A stretch of 64,000 bases of DNA. It comes from Hypericum androsaemum (Eukaryota; Streptophyta; Magnoliopsida; Malpighiales; Hypericaceae). The stretch lies in NCBI GenBank assembly GCA_963995505.1, contig OZ023182.1, forward strand, positions 19,857,619-19,921,618. The letters are read 5' to 3'. The stretch's first letter is position 1. Every line of letters starts with the position of its first letter. Below are positions 1 through 10,579 of this stretch, one piece after another. Under the pieces are notes generated by a model that was not told the DNA's origin, made no database searches, and saw nothing but the letters and a program-made list of their open reading frames with translations. A program made the position numbers and the translations under genes.

Positions 1-73
1 AAGTTACTCTATCTTAGCAGAATAATGACGCATTACACATTTTATGTATATGTTTATTGTCATAATTGTTCAG

Positions 74-1816
74 GTGTGCCGATGAGGAGAAGTGGCAAAG
101 AGCCAATCGCACATGATGACGAAGAGCCGGAGCATCCTCAAATCGATTGGAATGCTCTATGTGGTTCTAAGTTTGGGTATATTTTCAAACGATTACAGAG
201 GCCATCCAACGATAGATCAGAAGTCCCTCCTCAGAAACCTACCAAAAGCAACTGTTATTACAAGCTTGTCAAGCGAGATCCAGAACCGTGGAGTAGAGCC
301 ATGGACTTTCTGACAGTTGAAGGTATTCCGTATTTCTATATTGGATCACATAATATTTTTATTAAATTTTAATTTATTTTACAGGGATGATGATAGGAAC
401 CTGTTTTAAAGGGACAAGTATTCAGAGCTTCAAAAATACCTATAGTGGTACTACAGTTATGTCGGTAAGAAATTTTACATTATCCTTTAATTTGAGTTAG
501 CATCATAGTCAATTTTATAACAAGTATTTTGTATTTGCTTGTAGATGGTTGTAGAGGTGACCCGTTTTCAGCGTGTCGGAATTGGCGCACTTGCGACATT
601 GAAGGTACAATTAAAAGAATTTTATTTATTCTTACATATTTATGTTATGTGAGAAATTTTTTAAACTTTTAATATATTACAGGATTCTACAGGCAGTATT
701 ACTGGTACCATAAATGACTCTACCGGTCTTGTTGAAGCTGGATGTGTGTTGTATCTTAAAAATGTGAGCATATCCTTTTTTTTTCTCAATAGTTCCAGAT
801 AGTTGTTTACTGATTTTCTGGTTCTTCAACAGGTAAAAGTTGACTCGTCCCCATACCCGAACAACAAATTATTTAGCATTACTGATGAGAACGTTGTCAA
901 AGTGTTCAAGAAAAATGGAGAATCTGATGAAGATTCTCAAGAACAAACTCGTCCAGCACCATCCTATGATGGTCGTCGTCCTTATCCTCCAGCACCATAT
1001 CCTGAGGGACGTGGTGCCGATTTGAAGGCACTATATGGCTCAGAGGCCTTTGAGTGGCTCCAAGAACAAAAGAGGTTAGAGCTGCATAAAAAAGAAGCTG
1101 AAGCTAAATCAGCCCTTCGAAGGAAAGCCATACGAGCTGAAGCAGACCGCAAAGCCAATGACATTTTCAACAATGAATCATGGACAACAGCTACTGAATT
1201 TGTTCTATCTCACGGTATTACGAAAATACTTATACATACTTGTTACTTACATTTATGGAGTATCTAATTTTTAAATTTTTTAGGTTTGATGTATGGAGCT
1301 AACGTTGATGGAGTATCTATTGAGGATGTAAAAACAATCTCTGAAAGCATCACAATTCCATAGGTAACATTTGTACATATATGAAAATTTTGCAATTTGC
1401 AAGTAATGTTATTGTTAACTAAGAGACTTGCAGATGGTTCTGTACGTGAAAAAGAAGAAACATGTATACGGCAATAGTTTCCGAGCAGTTTTTCAGGTAT
1501 TATAATATAATGTATTATTTGTTTCTTAATCATATTTTTTAATTATCAAAGACTTCATATCTATAAATTTATGAAGGATCCTACTGGCGAAATCACGGGG
1601 AGTTTACAAGACATTGAGAGTACCTACTGTGATGGATGTGTGTTGCTAGTGAAAGATGTAAGCTTATATTATCATTACATCGTCGTCAGTAAATTATTTT
1701 AATATAATTATTGACCTAATTAAGTATTTTTTGAACAGATTTATGTCTCGTATGAAGAAAATCGAATACATTTCAGTGTTGATCACGAGAATGTTAAACG
1801 AGTTTTCAAGGAATAG
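74..1816 (+). CDS. Two-domain HROB-like OB-fold protein (5' end outside window; internal TAG)
   Basis: Nine exons reconstruct in frame: 74-322, 385-464, 545-604, 683-763, 833-1214, 1284-1363, 1434-1496, 1577-1657, 1739-1816. Exons 3-5 encode an OB fold of the homologous-recombination OB-fold (HROB/C17orf53, PF15072) type: it opens MVVEVTRFQR, then a G-x-L-A-TLKDSTG turn and GCVLYLKNVKV. The known animal family member loads MCM8-MCM9 during recombination repair; the role of this copy is inferred only. After a Pro-rich linker and a charged helical stretch (WLQEQKRLELHKKEAEAK), exons 7-9 encode a second, diverged OB fold (MVLYVKKKKH..AVFQDPTGE..GCVLLVKDIYV). The middle OB exon is 81 bp in both domains and the introns fall at the same places, so this is an intragenic exon-block duplication. 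The last codon of exon 6 (1361-1363) is TAG exactly at the donor, where CAG would be expected. The product therefore either stops after one OB domain or the gene is decaying. The true start lies upstream of the window. Confidence 0.7.
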
Positions 1817-2114
1817 TGGCAAATATGTCCCTACCGGGAATTCTGATGAGAATTGTGACAACGTGTTGAGAAACATAAAGACATTTTTTTTATCTGTTAT
1901 TTCAGATTGTTGTCATCCTATTTTAGTATTGCACTTCTTAGTTTTGTCATGTCGTATTTCCTTATACCGTACTTTGTTTAATATCTTGACGGCATACTTA
2001 TCTAGAAAGGTATAACGTTTGAAAAGTTTCGAGAACTAAAACACAAATCATAAAAAAAGTGAAGTTAATACAGTCATAAAAGCATCCAACGAATGTGTAG
2101 TACAGAAGCATAAA

Positions 2115-4961
2115 CTACTTCTTCTTTTGAGGCTTCTCCTTTTGATGCTTATCTGCGTGAGCATTCGCCTTCCCCTTTCCCTTTCCAGGCACATTCAGGT
2201 GTCCTCCTGTAAAACATCGCACACCAGCCTCTCTAGCTCCCCGATTAGGCTGACGCCGGACCAGAGGTATTTCTTCATCCTCAAAATCGGTTGGATCGTC
2301 AAATGAAGAGTCACCACTACCATGAGTTGAAGTATCACGTGGCGAAGTCCTATTATAAAATATCATACAAATTTATCAAAATCAACAAATTATGTTATCA
2401 ACATAATAAAGCCATACAATCAATTCAAAATTTTTAAATAAAATTCATAATTTACACACACCAAATTGTAGAGAACCAACCTCTGTGTAGGTGTCTCAAA
2501 TAGTTGGGATGTCTGTATACTAGACCGGGTGAAACCAAAACTAGACTGCGTGTCGGACGTATGAGCCCCAGTTTGGGGCCAACCAAATATATTTTCCCTG
2601 AATAATGAATGAGCAGCGGAGGGGGCGACGCCGAAACCCGATCCGGAAGGGCCCAGTCCGTAAGAAAACGGCTGCACAGACCTAGCTGCCGTTGTACCGT
2701 CTCCAATGAGAACACCCCTAATAACAAACCCAAAAATTTATATAATAATAAAATCAAATCAATTGAACATATTGTAATAAAATTCATAATTAATACCACA
2801 AATTAAGATAAATAAATACCTCTACCTAGGGGGAGTAAACAGCTGGGAATGCGGCACCCCAGTGTGGGCTAGGCCGTAACTCGAGTGCTGGTGGGACGGC
2901 TGGGAAGCGGAGCCGGGGGTGCCAAAATCTGTGTGCTGGGAGAATGGATGAGAGGCGGAGGTATCCATGCTGAGAGACGTCACTGTGTTTGCTAGAATCT
3001 GCGATCTCGACCGATAATCTTCCCAGACCATGGGCTCCACTTAATAACCAGGTACGGGCTCAGGCCGGGGTATTGGTTGCCGCTTGTTGAAAAGGGTGGT
3101 TTTGCGTCTCACGACAGATACCCTCTCTGATTGAGGAAGATCGTATGTCATGTGCTCCGCCAGTCCCACAGGTGGCTGGCTGTCGCGGAGACCTAGGTAC
3201 CGTCTTTGCTCGCCGGCGAACCCAAGTGCAACCTGCGACAAATTCTGAATTTCTGAAATGTCTGAAGACCTGTGGCGTATATGCTCAACAACATCCGCCT
3301 ACAAATAAAATTTTATTATCATTAGCATTGTGGAACATCGCTATTAAAATTAAAATAGACAACATCTTTATTTAACATAGCTAAATTGACTTACACTCAT
3401 GTGTAACATTGCGCTAGCAGGGCTGATGAATCGCCGAGTAATCTTCCTGTACCAATCCATATATCCATTATGATAATGGATATACGGCGACGTAGGTACT
3501 CCGTGATACACATATCTTGTCCAAAATTCCACCCAGATCTTCACATGGCCTTCGTAAATGGCATTCCAATTTTGGCCAGCCTGACCCCGACCATCCACCG
3601 CACTATGTGTCGCCTCATCGATCTCAGGGCTAGCCGGAATACCCTGGAGTAATCCGAACTGTCGTAACACCCGATCAGGATAATGCCACTCCACATGCAA
3701 AAAGCATATCAACGGGACTCGTGCCAACCATAAGCCACAATCACGATGGCATATTGTCGGGAGATTGCCAAGAATCTCGTCGTTATACGGCATCCATACA
3801 ACCTGTAACAAATGCACACAGTCGTAGCTCGTCCAAATGGTCGTGGTTATATGTATGCAACACAGTATGATTTAAGTCAAAACTATTCATTAAAATTTAA
3901 TAAACAAATTACTTACATCTGATTCTCTAAGCTCATCCAACCTGCGTCTGTAAACAGATACGGTTGTTATTTTTTTTCTGGCCGCTCTGTTAAATTTTCC
4001 ACTCCACCTGCAAAGTGACATAAAAATATCACGTCAAGTCTATAAGGTTAATCAGCGGCTACAGCGCATTAAGTAATAATTTGTACCTGATGCCCAGTGC
4101 TTGCCCAGGTTGTTGCACTGCCGGATTTAACAAAACCGGACGATTTGGGATGATTCGTTCCCAAGCCCACATACATACTAGCGTCATCGCCCCGGCAATA
4201 AGTGAACGTGTCGAGCTTGTGGCTCTACATAAATGGCTGTACGTGTGTGACAAACACGCACTACCCCAGCTGTAAGAACCAATTGCCTCTACATTCTCTA
4301 GAAGTGGCAACCAGTATGTGTTCACCCTCGCATCACTAGACTCGAGAAAAAGAATGCATCCGATAAGTCGCAATATGTTCGCTCGAACATATCGTTTTAC
4401 GACCTCATCACCAGCATCAATCGGGATAGTAGCAGGGTCAAAATGGTCCTCGAACCATTTAAGGACAATTTGGTTTTTCCAAACCATTCCAGGGGTATCT
4501 GCCGGGTTACTGCCAAATAGGCGTACGCAGAACTCGTGCCAATTAGGAGGTGTCTGCAACCCTGTTACTGGGTGACCATCGATAGGAAGCCCGAACAACA
4601 CAGCAATGTCCTGAAGAGTAACTGTCATCTCACCCACAGGCATATGGAACGTATGGATCTCGGGCCGCCACCGCTCCACCAAGGCTATAACAAATGCTGT
4701 TTCGAGAACGACCCAGCCAATACACCACACATCCCAGAAACCTGCCTCCTTCATGTAGGCTATAAAGGCCTCGTTCTGCACATGAGACACCGTCCATTTC
4801 TGTCGGTGTATCTTCAACAATGTGTCCTGATTATCGTTAATCCCTTCACGAACCTCACGGTTCCATACGTCCTGAGAACGGTGCACATCCTGGTGCACTA
4901 ATACCGACGTATCTAAGGGTCCTCCATTCCCTAGAAGATGCTCGTATGGCTGTGCATCCAT
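2115..4961 (-). CDS. Plant mobile domain (PMD, MAIN/MAIL-like) protein with one in-frame stop in the tail
   Basis: Six exons on the minus strand: 4961-4087, 4007-3917, 3802-3395, 3298-2826, 2717-2481, 2349-2115; all phases agree. Exons 1-3 give an almost complete plant mobile domain (PF10536, often annotated 'serine/threonine phosphatase 7 long form homolog'). Visible family features are the AGFWDVWCIGW segment, TFHMPVGEMTVTLQDIAVLFGLPIDG and the central SYSWGSACLSHTYSHLCRA block. Some relatives (MAIN, MAIL1) act in silencing and meristem maintenance; many others sit in transposons. The Ser/Pro/His-rich tail holds two related exon-encoded blocks ending SQLFTPPR and SQLFETPTQR, then an acidic stretch and a Lys-rich end. 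TAA at 3043-3041 is in frame within exon 4 (after PVPGY) and would remove the tail; downstream exons remain open, suggesting a recent CAA-to-TAA change. The start ATG (4961-4959) was chosen because the upstream TTG codon is not a eukaryotic start. An upstream coding exon cannot be excluded. Confidence 0.78.
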
Positions 4962-5089
4962 ATCTAAACAACACAATAGACATATTAGAACATTATATTA
5001 ACTTACCAATATATTAACAAACTTAGCAAATCCAACAATGTTAAACATTGAACAATTAGAACATTAATCAAAAAATTAATTAAAATAGC

Positions 5090-5310
5090 GTTATTACAGA
5101 CCATATTACGGTCACATTGTTTAACGGTCAAACCATTCAGACCTTATTTTGGTCAAACTGGCCGGCCGGACCATCTTTCGGTCAAACCGGTCGGACTATC
5201 TTTTGGTCAAACCGGTCGGACCATAAATTGGTCAATTTGGTCTGATCAATTTTTTGGCCAGACCGGTCAGACCGAAATTTTGGTCGCACCATTCGGACCA
5301 AATTTTTTTT
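5090..5310. repeat. Degenerate ~30-bp tandem repeat (GGTCAAACCGGTCGGACCAT-like)
   Basis: About seven imperfect units built on the motif ggtcaaaccggtcggaccat followed by an AT spacer and another ggtc. The core is itself palindromic (accggt). It lies directly upstream of the PMD gene and shows no coding signal. Similar GACCGGTC motifs occur in the hAT-type termini near 14.3, 43.7 and 52.7 kb, so this may be subterminal transposon DNA. Confidence 0.7.
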
Positions 5311-5324
5311 AACCAATTATCTAC

Positions 5325-5446
5325 AAATTATAATTAACCAACATCAACAATTAACCAATTAACTAACATCAACAATTAACCAATTAACTAACATCACCAA
5401 TTTACCAATTAACTAACATTCACAATTAACTAATTAAAAAATTTAC
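5325..5446. repeat. AT-rich tandem repeat (aattaactaacatcaac units)
   Basis: About four units of roughly 28 bp reading accaattaactaacatcaac with small changes. Located between the GC-rich field and the palindromic repeats. No gene signal. Confidence 0.7.
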
Positions 5447-5457
5447 CTAATACGACG

Positions 5458-5612
5458 TCGGGGGCTGGACCGAGAGGCGGGCGAGCCGGCGAGCGGGAGC
5501 GGCGAGCGGGAGCGGGGGCGGGGAGCGGCGAGGCGAGCGGGAGCGGGGAGCGGGAGTGGCGAGGCGAGCGGGACAGACGGGAAGGCGATGTCGGGGACGG
5601 GAGTGTGAGCGA
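5458..5612. repeat. GC-rich purine-skewed simple repeat (gcgagcgggag)
   Basis: Imperfect iterations of gcgagcgggagcgg. This is the most G-rich stretch in the window and contrasts sharply with its AT-rich neighbours. It has runs of G that could form four-stranded structures. Confidence 0.7.
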
Positions 5613-5835
5613 CGGAAAAAGTCGGATTTTGGTGTTTATACCGACCGAAATCTGACTTTTTTTTGTTGGATCTTGTTATAGTTGGATCTCGATATCCTTC
5701 AAAAATCTGATAAGATTATCGACCAAGAGCCGACAAAAAAAGTCGGATCTTGGTCATCCGACAAAAACGGTCGGATCTTGGTCATCCGACAAAAAAAGTC
5801 GGATCTTGGTCCAAGATCCGACTTTTTTCGGCGTC
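5613..5835. repeat. Direct and inverted repeats of the AAAGTCGGATCTTGG motif
   Basis: The motif aaaagtcggatcttggtc with the following catccgac recurs three to four times directly. It also appears inverted (ccaagatccgactttttt near 5812-5827, aaatctgactttttttt near 5650). Mixed direct and inverted short repeats of this kind are typical of transposon subterminal regions. It ends just before the broken CYP81 fragment. Confidence 0.65.
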
Positions 5836-5931
5836 CGTGCCACGTGGACACCGTCCCCGCAATACTTTCAAATAGGACACTTTTTTTACAAAAAATGGTG
5901 AATAGTAACACCATTCAGAAAAAAAACCCCA

Positions 5932-6145
5932 GCTGGGACCCGAACTTGAGCGAGATGATGGGGCCATAAGTTCGGGATATGTCGTCCAAGACGCGGTGAA
6001 CGGGGTGCTTAAGGAGGTGGAGGTGGCCTAAGATGGGAAGCGACGGTGGGCTCGGCGGGAGGTTTTTGGGTCCAGAGCGGTAGAGTTTGAGTGCTAGGAG
6101 TATGAAGAGGAGAGAGATGAATGAATATAGTACAAAGTCTTCCAT
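5932..6145 (-). pseudogene. CYP81-type cytochrome P450, 5' fragment (copy 1)
   Basis: About 70 codons from an ATG at 6145 encode the membrane anchor ([20 protein letters not shown]), the proline hinge [17 protein letters not shown] and the start of helix A, ending at SLKFGSQL. They match the N-terminus of the copy at 11.3-12.2 kb almost residue for residue. Homology stops abruptly near 5932, where poly-A-rich non-P450 sequence and the repeat fields begin. No further P450 sequence lies to the left within the window. The fragment has no haem region and is non-functional; the clean break suggests an insertion or deletion boundary. Confidence 0.85.
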
Positions 6146-6640
6146 GGTTTATTTAAGATCTTGACCTATGGTTGGATTGTTTTCTATGAGAGTGGAAAAA
6201 CATCAAATGATGTTTGGGCATTTATAGGTTGAAAGAAAAAAAATTGTTCCCATTATTTTTTTTTGGTAATGTTTGTTTCCATGTATACGTATTAGTTGAA
6301 CACTATTTTAAGGGAGAGATGATGTTTTTCAATAGTAAGGCCAATATCCTTTAATGCTTGTTACCATTTATTGACATGGATTGGAATGGAAACAAATTAT
6401 GGATTTTTCTTTCCGAGTAATGGATTACAATCTGTCCGTTACAAGTAGTATTTACACATTCCTTTTGCATTGAAGCTTGACCTTCTAGATTGTAATATGC
6501 TTTTGCACAATCATATATTCCGAAATGATGTCGTTTCATTGTTACGTGTACGAAATAAGTCGACAATGACATGGTTTTCGTTGGCCATGGTCGTGGATCC
6601 TCCAGTTCTGGCTCCGGCCCTCGACCCTCCCGACACTTAC
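6146..6640 (-). other. Duplicated CYP81 upstream region (copy 1)
   Basis: Flanking DNA upstream of the CYP81 fragment that aligns with 12215-12620. Shared features are the gacctatggttggattgttt block, the TATA-like ctataaatg (minus strand, about 6220) and the gaagcttgaccttctagatt block near 6472. It shows that the duplication includes the promoter. Confidence 0.7.
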
Positions 6641-6955
6641 CTAACCGCGCAGAGAATCGTGCAGTTCCGTCCTGCCACCATGCCCACCTCGCGAGTGTAG
6701 ACCTGGTCGTACCCCACGTTCGTAGAAGTGGAGGGGCTTGGAGGAGTGCCAGACCACAGCAAAGGTGTGGACCTTGCCCCTATAAGCCCCCACGGTGATG
6801 AAATTGTAGGCTGCATTGTAGTAGGGGTTGATGACTCTCACATGTATCTCCTGATTAAAATCGATCACCACTACTGCTTTTGGATGGCCGGGGAAAAGAG
6901 TCACCACTACGGAGAGGAGGAACGGAGGAGATGAGTTTAGGAGAGGAGATTTCAA
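6641..6955 (-). other. Unrecognised coding-like fragment, copy 1
   Basis: A minus-strand open stretch contains AAYNFITVGAYRGKVHTFAVVW and SSKPLHFYERG. A second copy of this segment at about 13380-13560 reads AYNFITIGAYRGGVHAFAVV and FSKPLLHLYVKPTYLG. The central part is conserved in protein and codon character between the two, so it probably descends from a real exon. I do not recognise the family. It lies between the P450 and PPR pieces in both copies of the segmental duplication. Confidence 0.4.
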
Positions 6956-7133
6956 ACAAAAGAAGGATCAATTTGATAATTTTCTATTGCAGTATATAGC
7001 TGGAGACAAAATCTATGATGTGGCAATACAGATAATCAGGCAGTTGCGAGGGACCATGATAAAATGTAAAAAAAAAAAATTGGACTTGTTTTATGCATTT
7101 TGGAAAAGTACACTTTTAGTACCATGTGGCATT
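6956..7133. other. Pre-insertion target DNA of the LINE
   Basis: Non-coding DNA ending in agtaccatgtggcatt at 7118-7133. This 16-mer is repeated exactly at 9993-10008, marking the target site duplication of the LINE between them. The target sequence itself (gaaaagtacacttttagtacc...) looks like the end of an older repeat. Confidence 0.7.
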
Positions 7134-9992
7134 GACAGGAGAAGTGCGGAGAAGAATAGGATGGTGGTCTGATCCACTTTTGATCAGGCAACATTGACTT
7201 TTAAATTCCTCAACTGCTGGCTTGAGTGTGCTGATTTTAAGACCAATTTCAAGGATTGGTGGTCAGAATTGGAGGCAGTCACCCACAGGCCACATAAGCT
7301 GGTCTATAAACTAAAGTTACTGAAGTCCAAGCTACAAGAGTGGAATATGAAAGATTTTGGTGTCATTGATTCTCGAATAAGTGACCTAGAGGAGAAGGTA
7401 AGAAAGAGGATGAGGCCCTAATTACTGAGGAGGAAAAAGGAATGAAAAGAGTGATGGAGGGGCATCTTCTGAAGCTCCGAAAATACCAAATCTCTCTTTG
7501 GCAACAAAAATCTAGATTGAACTGAGGTAAGATTGGAGATAGAAATTCCAAGTTCTTTTATGCTACTGCTTCAATTCGTAGGAGCAGGAACTTTATTGGT
7601 TGTGTTAAGGTTGATGGTATGCTTACTCATAAACAAGAGACAGTGAAGAGAGGAATTTTTTAGCACTTTAAGCGTCAGTTCTCCCGCCCGAGGAAGCGAA
7701 GACCTTCACTCCCCTCTTCCATCTTCAAAAAACTCAGCTCTTCATCTTCCGCTAGTCTTGAGAAGTTGCTAACGAGGGAGAAAATTAAAAGGGCTGTCTG
7801 GAGTTGCGCTAGCAAAAAACTCAGCTCTTCATCTTCCGCTAGTCTTGGGTTTAACTTCGCTTTATCAAGGAGGTATGGGACTCAATTGAGAAAGATGTTG
7901 GTAACTTCCGCTAGTCTTCACGCTTATGCCACTGCCCCGTTCATCACTCTGGTCCCAGAAAAGCCAGGTTCTGTATTAATTGAAGATTATATACCAATAA
8001 GTTTGATTGGTTGTGCACACAAGATCATTGCAAAGATCCTTGCCTTGCGGATTAAAGTGGTAATCAGAGAAGTTATGAGTCAAGAATAGTCTGATGTTAT
8101 CTTCAGGGAGACAAATTTCAGAGTGCATTCTGATTGCTGATGAGGTAATTTCTTTCCTGAAAAAGGAAAAGAAGGAGGCTATCCTGCTAAAACTAGATTT
8201 TGTCAAAGCTTTTGGCTGTGTAGATTGGGATTACTTGGATGAGACTATGCTTGCGATGAACTTTGGATCCAACTGGCGAAGATGGGACAGGGGTTTGATT
8301 CCTTCTGCCAGGGCTGCTGTTTTAGTCAATGGAGCACCAACACAACTATTTAGCTACGAGAGAGGATTACGCCTGGGGGATCCTCTCTTGTCATTCCTGT
8401 TTTTAATCGCAGCAGAGGGGATTAATTAAACGAGCCGCTGAATTAGAGCTTGTCAAAGGAATTACCATTCCGGGTGTCCAGGAGGATCTTCATCTGTTGT
8501 AATTCGCAGATGATACCCTGTATTTTTCCAGCAAAGATGAAAAAAGTCTAAGCAATCTTTAGAGCATAACTACAATCTTTGGCTTGGCTTCTGGTTTACT
8601 CATTAACCCCCGGAAGACTTGCATGATCGGAGTCAACGTGACTAATGAATGGTTGGCAGCTCTGTCCAGATTTGGAATTGTACCACTCAATCCCTCCCGA
8701 TGAAGTACCTTTGAGTCTAATTGGGAAGTAATATGGCTTGGATAGCATCTTAGAATCCTGTCTTAAGCTCGGTCAACCAGAGGCTATCATCTTGGAGTAG
8801 TAGTATGTTATCCTTGGGAGGTAGAGTCGTCTTATTAAGGTCTATTCTTGCCAGCTTACCGATGTATTATTTTTCAAAATGCCAAAGGCTGTTATCAATG
8901 ATATTGAAAAAACCATGAGAAAGTTCCTATGGTTTGGGTGTTCTGATAACTCTAAATCAGCTCTAGTAAAGCGGGATGTGGTATCCCTTCCAATTGAGTC
9001 GGGAGGGCTCAGAATTGGAAAATTGAAACTGCAAAATCAAGCTTTATTGACCAAATGGGTCTGGAAATTTCTGGCTACGTCTTCGTGGACAGAGATTATT
9101 TCAGGTATCCACCACTTCACTCCCTCCTTGAGTTTGTCCTGCCCGATTTGCCCTAGGGGTGGTATATGGAGCTCAATTACTAAGTTGGTCTCATCTCATC
9201 CAGTGATTTCTAACGAATTCAAGGATGGGCTACATTTGAAGGTGGGTAATGGGAGGAAATTTTTGTTTTGGGTTGACGCTTGGATTGACAGGAGACTATT
9301 GAAAGAAGTGTTCCCAAGACTTTATTTAATCTCAAACCAAAAAACAGCTGCAATGTGGTGTTTGGGAGGGGGCAGACTGGAATTGGGTTTTACCATGGAG
9401 AAGGAATTTCTTTAGCTTTGAGGAAGAACAGTACTCCAGCCTGCTTCAAAAGATTCTCTCTTTTCGCCCGAATAATGCTGACGATCGTATACGCTGATGC
9501 CTAAAGCTGGGAGGAAAATACTCTTCCACTGTAAAGGTTCATGGCGAATCTGGAATTTCTTTTTTAATAGGATTGGAACCTGTTGGTGTATTGGGCAGTC
9601 CATTAGGGAAGCTTTTGTGCTCTGATCTGGCTTGGTTCATGGTCAAATACTTCAGAAGGTGTGGCTATCTTTGTTCGGGGCTATTACTTGGGGTCTCTGC
9701 TTATGCCGAAACTAGATTATTTTTCAAGGTGAGCAATTTAATCAGGAACTTCTTTTGCATTCCATCACTTCCCATGTTAGAGAATGCATTTTGTGGGCGG
9801 ATTTGTCTAATAATTTAGTGCGCCAAAATTTTTTGCTCTACCTAAACTCATTAGGTGGAGACTAACTTGATCACATACCTTGTGTAATTAAGTTTTTGTA
9901 TAGTGGGGACCATCGTGTTTTTTGTAAGAGGTGCCCAAGGTTGTAATTACCAATTTCAAAGAGGAATAAAATCTATCTACTTATAAAAAAAA
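7134..9992 (+). mobile_element. 5'-truncated LINE (L1-clade non-LTR retrotransposon), 2.86 kb
   Basis: Flanked by a perfect 16-bp target duplication (7118-7133 and 9993-10008). It ends in a polyadenylation signal (aataaa at about 9965) and a short A tract, the hallmarks of target-primed reverse transcription. The 5' end begins inside the coding region, so the copy was truncated on insertion. It sits inside copy 1 of the CYP81-PPR segmental duplication and must have inserted after that segment formed. A 34-bp segment (aaaaactcagctcttcatct...) occurs twice, at about 7727 and 7814, indicating an internal duplication. Confidence 0.92.
7194..9818 (+). pseudogene. LINE reverse transcriptase ORF, degenerate
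   Basis: Reading across frames gives the L1-type RT order: a WWSELEA.. segment upstream of RT, then YIPISLIGCAHKIIAKILA (about 7988-8050), LLKLDFVKAFGCVDWDYLDE (about 8187) and SYERGLRLGDPLLSFLFLIA. The catalytic FADDTLYF follows at about 8506-8529, immediately after an in-frame stop, and then MRKFLWFGC and SGGLRIGKL typical of the LINE C-terminal region. Multiple frameshifts and stops separate these blocks, so no functional polymerase is encoded. Confidence 0.9.
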
Positions 9993-10008
9993 AGTACCAT
10001 GTGGCATT

Positions 10009-10270
10009 ACGTTTTTTGTGATTAGTCCATGTAATTTCAAAATCATCAAACAGATCTAAGTTATTTGAATTTTATCCGGCTACGTCCCGGACAAGCTCGT
10101 AAAGCTTTCGGTCCTAGCTGGACTGTCACTGTATTTTAATAGAGGCTGTGCCATGTAGGAGAAGTGACCTCCTAATAGATGGCTCATTTTAATAAGAAGT
10201 TATCGACATTGAAAATGTTATATGAGGTGATTTTTTAACAACAAAACCAATAAGGATTGATTCGAGGATT
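10009..10270. other. Non-coding flank between LINE and PPR fragment
   Basis: Resumption of the sequence interrupted by the LINE (ttacgttttttgtgattagtcc). No gene, RNA or clear terminal repeat is visible. Confidence 0.5.
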
Positions 10271-10284
10271 TTTCGTGTTCCTAT

Positions 10285-10570
10285 CCCAAAGGCAATTGGA
10301 TCTCTACTTCCCCACTACTCCAAAATCAAATCTTAATTAAGCAAGGTGTTTCGCTTCACACATTGTATTCTGATGCATGGAATCTATCAGGTATCATCGT
10401 CTAAAACCATGTACCCGAAATGTGGCGATCCTTCGATGCCTGCAAGGTGTTCGACGAAATGCGGAGAAGAATATGGTATCATGGTCGGCTATGATTTCCG
10501 GATTGGGGAGCATGCTCTCACAGTTCAGCTCTTTTCCAAGCCTCCAAACGACTGTGTTTGTGCGCGCGTG
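10285..10570 (+). pseudogene. PPR gene 5' fragment (copy 1 of the 14.85-kb PPR gene)
   Basis: Nucleotide sequence aligns with the first about 300 bp of the intact PPR gene at 14848: 'caattggatctctacttccc' corresponds to 'caatagggtccctacttcac'. The encoded NMYAKCGD / LVSWSAMISG blocks are recognisable here as MYPKCGD and MVSWSAMISG in different frames. Small indels break the frame and the homology ends near 10570. This is a non-functional relic that marks the right end of duplication copy 1. Confidence 0.85.
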
Positions 10571-10579
10571 TGAATACTT

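Noticed and set aside
5615..5930. CACTA-type terminus next to the CYP81 fragment
   Set aside because: Subterminal-like repeats exist but no CACTA/TAGTG end could be found at the border.
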